Shown piece after piece: positions 11,266 through 22,800 of a stretch of 64,000 nt of DNA (its first letter is position 1; each line of letters begins with the position of its first letter). A program made the translations under genes and the position numbers. Source of the stretch: Channa striata (lineage: Eukaryota; Chordata; Actinopteri; Anabantiformes; Channidae); assembly GCA_033026295.1 (NCBI GenBank), contig CM065172.1, positions 14,441,165 through 14,505,164 of the forward strand. Reading direction: 5' to 3'. Under the pieces are notes generated by a model. It ran no database searches. It was given only the letters and a program-made list of their open reading frames with translations, and had not been told where the DNA came from.

Positions 11266-13775
11266 GTGGAGAATGGCATGACTTTATTGAGTCCACTGCT
11301 CAGTGTTAGACATATGGGATTTGATGTGTTTATAGATACATGCCACACAACCATAGTTCAGGCCCCGCTTCAAGCCAAGTGCTCCTTCCTGCTGGAGGAT
11401 GATAATAAACCACTTTGGACATCCATTTTCTGCACACACAGGCCACTCCGTCTCTTCGATCGCTTCACTTTTAGTGATTGTTGTCGCAGATGCACTGACT
11501 ATTTACAGTTTACAATATTGATGTCATGTACAAAAGAGAAAGAAAACTTTACAAATATTTGCATAAGAAAAACAAACATATGCTCCTAAAAATGCAAAAA
11601 AAAGGAAGATATCCAGTTATTTTAAATCCCTCCTGTGATAAGGTTTAAGTGTGGTAGGTCCAATAAAACAAAACTTTGGGAACACTTCAGGGCTTTGCAT
11701 CAACCGTACATCTCCAGGATAATATCTGTTCTTACACTGTTTTAAAGTCTCAGGCAACTCTTCAAAGGTCACACACAAGCAGCCCAGTCGTCATACACAT
11801 TCTCATCTGCTGCAGAGTTAACGTACACACACATCATCTCAACTATCAGCCAGAGGCCCAAATCGATAAACCCACTCTGCACCAGAATCTGGGCATCAAG
11901 GTGACGACATCAAAGTGAGGTGATGTCAGAGTAGGTGAGCGGCCTCCAAATCGAGGCCTCTGTGTGGTAGAATTCAAGCAGCTGAAAAGCAGCTTTAGGC
12001 CAAACTGTGTTTCAGGCACAGAGAAACTTAGGCATCATGTCTCTACTTTCCACCAGCAATGTGTTTGGAAAGTAGAAAAACATCTGGACAGAATATGGCA
12101 GTTTGAGGTACTTCAGGGTCACGAAGGGACATAGCTCAGAGGTTTAGAAAAATCTCTACGACCTGCACTCTCCTCCTTTTACATGTCATTTTATGCTGTC
12201 ATCACAAGAACAGTCAAGATGCAAGCAATAAATACTTTGTATTCTGGTACTCTTGAAACTTAGATTATGTGCAAACCAGTCGAAGGAAGGAAATGGGAGG
12301 AAGCCCCTTAATCGTGTAAGTCAACCAATCTTACTCCCAGCCCTTAATCTTACTGTAACTTTTAAAATAACGTCTAAACGCGATTTCTACAGTTTAAACA
12401 AAAAGGTATAAAACATACAAAAGGAAGGAGTTGAGGAAGGTGAATGTGTTGTACATGTTTTATCACTTGATGACAACATTCTTTACTGGCCTTCCTCGTG
12501 AAGAAATATGACGATGAAAGTACACCTGCGGATGCTGCCTGCAACTGTTCATAATGGCATTATTAGTTTACATAATAGATGACAGTTACTGTTTATCATG
12601 ATACTTGAAGATGCCTCAGTATAAAATCTTAAAAAAATCAAGATCCTCGTCTATCACAAGTTTTTAGTGTTTTAAAACCAATATCTAAATACAGAATATA
12701 TGCAAGCATAGCCAGAAGTGGCAGGCAGACTAGATAAACAAGCAGTTTTTGTGTGTTTACAATACAGGTATGTTGAGTATAGGATCAGTGTCAATTTCTG
12801 TGGTTATTACATCAGTACGTTACTGGAATAAACCACTGGATTCTGAGTCCACAGACGATGACAGTTTCTGCACAGACTGACCCTAAAGCCGATTCATTAT
12901 TTAGTCATCATTTTTCACCCATGCATGTTACTCTTACATCTTCACAGTTAAGGTAATTTGATCCACGATGATTATCTCCGAACGACACAAATGGCTCAAC
13001 TGAAACGGACAAACATTCAAGGCTATTTTTCATAGTTTTGTTATTGAGTGGGTAATACTACGGAGCACCTTTAATAAACAGAAAGCTCACTAGGAGAGCA
13101 CTGAGGCAGGAATCAGTCGATGTTGCCATCTAGAGGAAATATTAATGAACTGCATAATCTGGCCAAACTGACAGTTTCCCATTTCATACACTGATGCAGC
13201 CTCCTTAAATTGAATTACCACAAGTAGAAAATAAAGTGCATTTTTGGTTGTTGTTGAGTGATGGTCCTACTTTCGGGCATTTCAGACTCTTTTACTTCAT
13301 ACGTGATTTTATTTCTGTAAATAAGCAAAGAAAACCAGTCTCCACCAGCAGCTGTGGTGACGGTTAAAACAAAAAAACAGAGAAAGGGAACAGATGGGTC
13401 TTGATCAGCAGGATTATAGGTAGTATTTTGCATCATACTATTCCAGTTACCATGCATTTGCAAACTCAACAACAACCCACCTGGGACAACTTGAGGACAG
13501 AGAAGAGGCAAATCACTCTCTTTCCCTGACACGATCGTCACAGCTTCCCACAAAAGCAGTTCAGGTTCAATGTCCTAATACTAAGGCTGAGCAATCCCAC
13601 TGTCCACAATCACGCTCTCTATAGATGCTTTACATTTAGCTTTGTAACTGCTCACTGAGCACACTGTGAAATTTATTATCAAGTCTTTAAAGTCTCATTG
13701 GGACTGTGATTGCTGTTTCAGCCAAACTAAAGAGTTCAAAGTTCCACAAGCGTTAGCGAAGGTCGAAGGGTATTC
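11265..13775 (-). other. nav1: nav1 3' UTR
   Basis: About 2.5 kb from the nav1 stop codon (TGA, 13778-13776) to the only well-placed distal AATAAA (TTTATT on plus, 11283-11288). It has no coding exon and is AT-rich. A Pumilio-type TGTAAATA lies at 11507-11500 on the sense strand. A proximal AATAAA at 13677-13672 could give a much shorter 3' UTR. The extent is inferred from signals only. Confidence 0.6.
11283..11288 (-). terminator. nav1: nav1 distal polyadenylation signal (AATAAA)
   Basis: The plus strand reads TTTATT, giving AATAAA on the nav1 sense strand. It is the last such hexamer before the mybph promoter. Confidence 0.55.
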
Positions 13776-13871
13776 TCAGAGTGTGGCTTGCAGAGTGGGA
13801 TCCAGACAGCCTTCCCGCTCCGGAGACTCTATGTAGTTTGCTGACTCCTGGAGCTTCAGCAGCATGGCCAT
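13776..13871 (-). CDS. nav1: nav1 last coding exon
   Basis: Encodes MAMLLKLQESANYIESPERE, then GCLDPTLQATL and TGA at 13778-13776. This is the hallmark NAV1 C-terminus. Acceptor tttag, phase 0. Confidence 0.96.
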   Translation of the reverse strand: MAMLLKLQESANYIESPEREGCLDPTLQATL

Positions 13872-16800
13872 CTAAACGAGACAAGAGTGGTTGAATGGCG
13901 CATTTCTCTCTTATACACATATTTCTAATTTGAAATGTTGGACAATGTTTGAACAGGAGATGAAAAAGGAGCACAGACACAATTTATCTAAATTTGGATG
14001 AAATGCTGCTAAATAAAAATCCGATTCCCTCGGCCCTGCAGTCAGACCATGATATGATCGTATGTATCTGTTGAATTTTCTCTTGATAGACAACACGCAC
14101 AGGTGTCACATCTGTGCATTTGATCTGCTGTTACCTGGGCCTCATCTCAGCACAAATATGTACTCACCAGTGGGTCGGACTCCAGTGTGCTGGGTGGGGG
14201 GGTATCTTTGGGGGGCTTCTTTTCCTCACTGAGCAGGCCTATGCTGGGGGGAGGTAGGTGAAAGAGCTTGGACTGATCTTGCTGTGCGTTGGGCCAGGGG
14301 AGGGTGCCCCTCACCCATTCAACTGGATCCTCCCATACTGCTTTCTGCCCATGGACCTGATGTAAGCACAACATGAAGAAATCATGAACCTGACTTACTA
14401 CATTTTTCACAAATGTTAGACTTTGCAGCAGTGTCTGTGTGTACTCACCTTGATGCCATCTTTGGCTCCCTCCTGCAAATAGGGTATGATGGAGTGGTTC
14501 CACAGGTCAATGAACCATTGCCTGAATTCTGATACTGATACTGGGCATGACAGGAAGAAGCAGGGACCTTGGGAAGGCAAATATTCCTATTATTTTAACA
14601 GATTCAGTGACTTTTCCGGTTTGATACCTCAACTGTGTCCACTGTGTCTCACCTATAAGGAAGTCTGAAGTGCTATGTTTCTCCAGGAAGGCGTGGAGAT
14701 GATACCAGAGCTGAGGGATCCAATCAAGTACACGAAGGAGAGACTGGCGATGTCCTGAGTCCTGCTGCTCTTCCTGGTAGGCCTCTACAGCTTTACGGTG
14801 CAGGTACCTCAGCAAAACCCGTTAGCTGGCTCCACGTTATTGGAGAACATTATCATCCTGTGACCATATGCAAGAAATCTCACTTTTTTTCAGCACAGTA
14901 GAATTATTGGTTAAATAATATATCAAAGTAGGAATATTGCAAAGATTTCTATCTTTTTACTTACCTGAAGCTGAGGTGCAGTCCATTGTTAGAAGTCATC
15001 TTCACTGGCTGATTAGTTGTTCCAATGATGTACGGACTGAAACATCCACAGATGGAATTATGTTCAAATTTTTAAAAATACAGGATTTTGATTCAGGCTG
15101 AAATACTGTATTTTTTCATGTCACTCACCATTTGTGATGCTTGCAGGTGAGTGCTCCGTTAACAAGCTCCGTGATGGCTGCTGAATCACTAATATCATCT
15201 ATGATAACTACCAGTGGCATTTCTCCTCCACTCTCTCTGTCAATCTGATTAGCTAGATTGGACAGATATAACTGCAAGTCCTGCAAAAGGAATATGAATT
15301 TATTAATCTATCCTCATAATTGGAAACATTTAAAACTTGTAAAAACCTGTGAGCTCTGTCTCACCTTCGGTGATTGACGATGCATGTTGAAGGTGACAGT
15401 AGCGCTGCGACCCAGGAGACAGGGGTCAGGGTCGGCCTCAGATGAGTCTATGCAGCTGCGATGCAGGAGGTAGTGGGCGAGATGTTGAGCCAGGTAGGTC
15501 TTTCCTGTCCCACTGGGCCCGGACAGAACCAGACGCCTGTGTTTCAGCAGCAGGCTGATGTAGTGCAGCATCATGGGCTTAGGAATCAGAGTCTCAAACA
15601 CGAGCGAGTCAACACATTTTTCTCTGAGACCTACAAAGAGGCAGAGACAGGGAGTAGAGAAAAAGTTACACATTACTATAGAGTTGTGAATACAGTGTAT
15701 GAAAAAGAGGTAAATGTAGTGAATGGAATCAATCCATCAAAAACACTTTGCTGCCGATATTACATCTTCACCACAATGGGTGGTTGGTTACAAATTGATC
15801 TAAATTATAATACACATCTTGAATCCACTATTGTCAGGGAAGCACACTGACTGACCTTTTAAGGTGACCAATATTCGAGCTGAACCACTGCTGAGACAAC
15901 GATGGGGTGAAGCCTGAGGCGCGTCCCCTCCTATCACCCGCTGCCCTCCTTGGCTCAGCTGATAGGTGTGCAGTGAGTCACAGGACAGACCCAGGCTGGC
16001 CGTTGGGTCCACCTGCGTTAGGTAGTCCTGGTGAAAAAGGAAAAGCAAAATGTAAAAGGGCTGTTATAGTAGCTATAGTATTTATTCAAACCACTACTTT
16101 CCACAGAATAAAAAGGAACAAGTTTCAAAATACCTTGAAGGTCTTTGCTATGAGAGAGTCAAGACAAGCCCAGTCAGTTCTTACACTGACCAGAACTGAG
16201 CCCAGATAATGCTCCTGCTGCTGGTTATTATCCTACAGAGACAGAAAGGACAGAGCGTTGAATTTCCAGGTTTCTCGACTTAAAGCTACAGTTCATTTAA
16301 AAATTTCAATACTGTGGCGATTAAAAGTGTTGTATTTGGACCTCAGCATGTTCTGTGCGAACCAGAACTCGACAACATACTGTATCCCGCTGAGAAGACA
16401 CACTTATTGTGTCAACTGGAGAAACTTCTGAAAGAGAAGAGGAAGCAAGGAGTGAAAAGAAATGTAAAAATATAACTGAGCACAGATGGTTTTAGTGATA
16501 CCGACATGTGAGCTGAGCATCAGTGAAGATTCTACATTGGTCTCTTACCGGGATCTTTACACTCATTCAGACTGAGACTGAAGGACTTTGTGAGGGACAT
16601 GCTCATTGGCTGCCTCAGCGACGGCCCCAGGAGAGAGGCCAGGCCTGAAGGCTGGGAGGTGGAAGACGTGGGCCCAGAGCCTGGGAGGGGGAGCTGACTT
16701 CCTATTTTCAAATGGTCGTTCTCTGCCTTCAAGTTCTCCACCGTTGACTAGAATGGAGGCAGGTAAAAACTTTATATTTCGGTTGTTCCAGCAGAGAAAT

Positions 16801-19800
16801 GCCATATCATGAACCAGTTTTTTTAAGTTAGTGAACATGAGCACACAGGCCAAAACAAACCTGCATGCTGTTCATGGCTTCTCTCAGTTGCTCCAGCTGA
16901 TGAGCGGAGTTTAAGGCCTCCAGTCGGATGTCTGTCAGTTCCCTCTCTTTGTCCCACAGTTCTGAGCGAAGATCTGATACAGCTGTTTCCTCGCCATATG
17001 GCTCCTCTGTCGTCTCCATGATGCTGGAGGGGAAGGGGACAGGATGGACTCATCAGTGCTAGACACCAGCAAGAGGTAAACTCGCCTTTTCATTCCTAAG
17101 CTAAGAGGCAGAGTAAGATGTTCAGGAACTTACACAGAGGAGGTGGCAGAGGCCGAGGTTTTGAGAGATGAGGGCTGATTCTCTCCTCCTCTCCCCCCTC
17201 ATGAAGCATCTTTGGGGAATTGGGAGCTGAGGAGTCGGGGGTGGCGATTTCTTCGATGTCTGAGTAGGTTTTGGACCCTTTCTTAATACTGAATGCCTTG
17301 TTAAAAGAGCTCCTCAGCTGCACAGAAACAGAGGAGCAGGGACAAGTTAAGAGCGATAATGAACTAATATTTAAAAGATGACCGACTGATTGCAAAAATC
17401 AAATTAAAAGAGTATTAGGATTGTTAATTTAACACATGCTAATCATTACAGGAATAGCGTGTCATTTTTGTACAATATGTGACTTCCTGCAAAACCACAA
17501 TCTGTTGTTTTTACAACAGTGCTTTTTAGTGTTTGAATTTATCACACAAGATGTAACATATTAGTTTGCTGTAGATGAGCCGAAATGGATGTTGTTACCT
17601 TTGGACAGAACCAATCTAGTTGCTTGTCTCTAATTCCAGTCTTGTTGTTGAGCTAAGCTAAGCCGCTGGTTTGTTGCGTCATAACCTTTTTAGACAATGT
17701 GTCATCTTTTGGCAGTGAAATAATTAAGCATATTACTAAAATGACAGACTATTCCTTTAAGCTTTCAGTCATTTTCTGGCAATGAGGCAAAGTTACGGTT
17801 GGTGCATGTTTATGCAGATTTAGTACCCAGCAACTGGGTGAGTCAGGGTTACGTAGCAAAGCTGGATGTTGGTCACGATACTGACTCCAGATATTTTATT
17901 TTTATATCACAAAAATACAGAATAAAACATGGTTTAGGTGAGGGATAACATAACTGAAAACCACAATTAATAAACTGACAATTAAGCCGAGGTCCACGTT
18001 TAATGGAATGTCATGTCTGCTGATTGCCACTCTAACTGAATTACAGCCATCCATTCAAATGATATATTCACAGAACAGGCAGCCAATCAGAGGTTCAAGA
18101 GGTGAATCAGCAGAGATGGAGGGTGCTTGAGGATTATCAGTAGCAGTTTCAGATGGTCCATCATGCTGTATGACACAAGGACACAATAACTTCACTCACC
18201 TCAAACACCTAAAACAGCAAAATGACACAACAGAGGAGGGAAACACTGGTCACATTTTATTATCCACGCTGCTAAACCGACAAACACCAGGCTCTGAGAT
18301 TGAAAACACTGATGCACGAGCAGAATGCAGCGGATCTTACCCAGCTTTTTTTCTTCTTTTTCTTGGCATCTTGGTCCTTCAAGCTACCGATACTTGACAT
18401 GCTGGTCAGACTGTTCAGACTAGAGATGCTCTCACATGAGTTCTGACGTCGCATTCGAAGGTCTGAAAAAAACAAGAAAGCTCCACATCTAAACACAGGC
18501 AGTGCTGCAAAGAGACACGGGTAGAAGGAACGACCATGTGGCTTATTTCCAAACCTTTCATGTTGTCTGGATTGTTTAAGGCTCCGTGTATGACAGCCTG
18601 GGCTTCCTCGTTCTTGGCCCTCAAAGCATCAATGGTCTCTCGCAGCTCCATCAGTTCTGAATCCTAAACAAACGTTTAAATTTTTAGAGACTCGGGTCAA
18701 CATGCCTTCGTGTGCATCTGTCTGCTAACCTCTTTAAAGAGGACAAATATCTACAAATGGAATCCGCAGTGTGAGCTCATACACCTGTTGGGATTTATCA
18801 TCTGTTCAGTAATGACGGTTCAAAAGGACACAGCCCTAAACAACAGCTTCCCTATGCTGTTTATTGTGTACTAAACTCCATCCCACTCTACAGTAAAATC
18901 ACCTTCCCAGCCCATCATCTCATGGTTAGAGAGACGAGGTCTACGCTGGACTGCACAGGTCAGTGCCCTGGCACAAACAACAAACACTTCTTCTGGAGCG
19001 GTCTAGACGGGGCTTTCAATGGAAGCAGCAAAGCATGAAGTACTAAGAGAGACTCCTCACTTTTACACACACACACGGACAGAAGGCCGCCCTCATGCAC
19101 TGATCAGTCTATTTGCACCAAACAGACGCAAAGGCAGAAGAACGCAGGACTGTGGCGTCCATTGTGAGTGCAGGTGCAAATTAACTGCACTTTGAGCTCA
19201 TTGAACAGCCTAATGTGAAGTTTGTGTTTTCAGTGATCCAATGTCCTCTTCTCTCACAAAGTCCTGCTGTGGGACTGTTGCACGGGCCTTTAACCTACAT
19301 TCAACTCGTCACCGCAGGCTGTGATCAAAGGCCTCTCGCTCCATGGTAGCGCGAGCTCTGCTTGCCTTTAGCTCATCTCTCGTAACAGAGGAACAATGCA
19401 GCTGGAATTCTGGGTTGTGTGTGTGTGTGTTTAAAAGTGCAGATGTGATGGCTGCTGTTACCTTCTGCTCGTGGCTTACGGACAGACTCTGAAGCCGACT
19501 TGTCATCAACGCTAAACTTTGCTCAAAGGCGGCCACCAAATTTGCCTGTTGGGAAAAGAAGAAAAATAAGTTAAAGTGCATTTATAGATGCTGCAATTAA
19601 TTTTCTCCAGATCTCTATATAGTTTTGTATCATTTACATCCCAGATCTTTAAAATTCAGTAACATCGAGAATATAGGGAGACTTTCTTAGGGTTTCATGC
19701 TTTGTATATGAGGTGCTAAAATAAGAATAATATACAAAAAAGCTGAAGAGAACAGGTCTCGTGCAAAAACAATTCATAACAACACATTTATGCATTAAAA

Positions 19801-22800
19801 TTATTCACCGTTTTTTTTTTTTGATTTGAAAAACGAGAGACACAGTGGAGCTATGACACGTTCACAGACGACCTTCTTTGGGGTTTATAAAAACTTTAGA
19901 TGAGCTTGAGCATAATGTATATAAAGTTTACAGTGTTTGCAGCAAATAAAGTCATGGTTCGCTTTGCTATGGAAAGATGTTTGTAATTTGACTGACCATC
20001 CGCAGTCCCTCGTTATTCCCGGTTTTTGCATCCACGCCAGTGGTATTATTAACATATTTTTACTTTAATTAAGCCATTAACATATTTCATTTTGTTTCTC
20101 TAACCTACTCCATTAAATTCATTGCGTTTATGTTTCAGTGAATGGAACATGCAGCCTTTATGAAGATTTTAGGGGTGTTTGCCATGCCAGTGATTAAACC
20201 TCATGGATGTGCAGGTCCCTATAATCATTTGGCACTAATCAGTCTGGAACACGCAGACTCATTGAGAAATATTGGAGAAAAAAGACAGGAAAATGAAAAT
20301 GGTTTTGCACGAGGCCCAATGCAAATTCACTTCGTCCCTAATCTCTCTCTCACACTCACATACTTTTGCTCATAAGGGGAGAAGAAAATTACTTTCTATT
20401 CTCATTTAAGGAACCCATTAATAATGGGTACAGCACCACCATTAATCCAACACATTATCATGCTGCAATCCACGCACTGGGTTTGCCTATTCCCTTTTCT
20501 TATAAGGTTAAATAAGGAAAGACACACATGCATATAACCACAACGGAAGTGCGCCTTATAATCTTATGCTTCATTTCTGCGCTGCACACATGTACATGGA
20601 CCAGTCAAAATGCTGATAGGTTGGTCATATAGAAACTACCTTGTAGAGTGGACAGAAGAAGTGAGGCTGTGTGTGTATAAAAGTGATTCGAAGCTACTGT
20701 AAGTGACATGGAGAGAGGTTCAGAAGGAGGTCAGGAACATTCATGCTGCACATCTGCTGCACATGTGCTGAGGCTGCACAAAAATGATCTATGGCAGGCA
20801 TACCACAACCTGGAATCTAAATCTCTGTGTGTTTGTGTGCAAATTCCTTGTCCTGTGAAGTCGGGCAGTGAGAAAACTGGCTGGATGGATATAATCGTGA
20901 GGGGCAAAGGTCTGGACCCGCTGGCATGCAGGCGCAGAACCATAATGGCAATTGGCTGCTACATTAAAGGTATGTGTCAAATGTATGTGGAATGTACTAT
21001 GGAAATCCTAAAAGTTATAGGTTTAATATAATTAGCGTAATGATGTGACAAATATATTTTTGTGTCTGGTTGGAGAGTGATGTTTGTATAAGAAAAATAC
21101 ATTATTAAAAATGCATCATTAATACATTTTACTAATGTTTAAGTCAACAGACTGTACATACATTTGCTGTTAACTGTGTGGTCAGATTAGACACCTTCTC
21201 CTGGGATGATTCCAGCTCTCTCCTTAGCTTACGAATTTGCTGCCATGAGAAACAGAAGCATTGCATTAAAAATAACGAAAGTTTATAAAGTTGTAAGAAG
21301 TTGAAATTACACACGTGACTACAGTGGATGGTGTTCATAAAATTAATGACTTATTCTTCCTTGAACAACAGCACGAGAGTGGTGGATGAAAGGAAATCAG
21401 ATGATGAAACAAAGAAGAAGAGCAGGGAAGAAAACACTTACCTCTCCCTGAATCCTTTCCTCAGCCTTTGGATGCAGTGGGAATAAAAGTCAAGATGTTA
21501 GATAAGACATAAGGGAAGAGGAGAATAGAGTGAAGGAGAGGACAGGAGAGGAGAAGAGAGGAGAGTAACATGGTACAGGATATAATAAGGGAAAAAGCCT
21601 TGTCTCTAGTGTGTGCTCATTAAAGTGTGAAACAAGAGGAAAACATCAGTGTGTGTCCAAACATCCACAGACACGCCGCACAACGCAGTAAAGTGTAGCT
21701 ACCTGAGTCTGCATGCCGCCCACACTCACCGAAGAGTAGCTTGATGAGGCATTGGATGCCAGGGAGAGAACAGACCCATGAACTGAAAAGGGAAAATAAA
21801 GATATAAGCTGATAAGAAACATTTAGAGAAACAGATGGAGCAAGGATAGACAGTAAATATATTGATATCTATGACAGATATAAAATCATAATGAATTGAA
21901 CTCACCTTCGTCAGACTCCTTGTCCCTGAAGGATCCAGAACGAACCATTCCCATGCTGTGAGGGCGTTCAGCTAATGATAGCGTGCTGCCCAGCGGAGAC
22001 GCTCCGTACAGCTCCATAGACGCGTCGTGCGTTGGGATGCTGTTGGATCGAGTCATTCTCGGAGGTCCACCGACAGGGCTGGGTACTGGTGAAATAATGG
22101 GAAGAGAGTATATGAAAATTTAAGTAATGAATTATTAGTACAGAGCTTCTTTCAGGCGTCTGTACACACTCACCCATGCTGATCTTAGAGGTGCGGGGCA
22201 GCGAAGTGGGTGAGGACAACATTGGAAGTGTAAGGGAGTCAGTCATACTGAGAATAGAATGGGAGTGTCTCCTCTCTCCTTTCTCCTTCCCCTCATCCTC
22301 ACCCTGGGAGGCACCACTGAAACTACACAGAGGACAACGTCAGTGATGTTAGTGGTAAAATTACCGTAGGAATGACGAGTCACTAATTGAAGACATGGTT
22401 AAGCATTAAAAATTTACAATAGATGCAAAAGTGTGTGGATATTTGAGATGTGCCAGTCTGTGCCAGGCTTCTTTATGGCACTAAAATTCACATATATTTG
22501 TCAGATTGTACCTCGAATGAAATTCTGCTTGATCGATATGTTTCAGTGAGTGAAAATTCATACAATATGTTGCCAGTAAGATACAATGAAATCCAATTTG
22601 GAGGGGAGTAAAAAAGGGATTTTAGAACAAAAGTGACAAGAATTCTGTAATAGCAGATTAGCACAATGCAGGTTTAAGCAGGGTGATCTCCATCTGTCTG
22701 TGTCACACATGTCTCTGTGGTAACTTGTCGCTGACAATCTGCTGTATAGGAGTACGTATGAAGCCTGTAGCTGGATGTGTGTATCCGCTTACCTTAAACC

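Noticed and set aside
17041..17080. Extra small exon or acceptor (ggtgtctag) upstream of 17023
   Set aside because: Use of that acceptor brings TGA TGA in the METTEEPY frame, or a wrong downstream frame.
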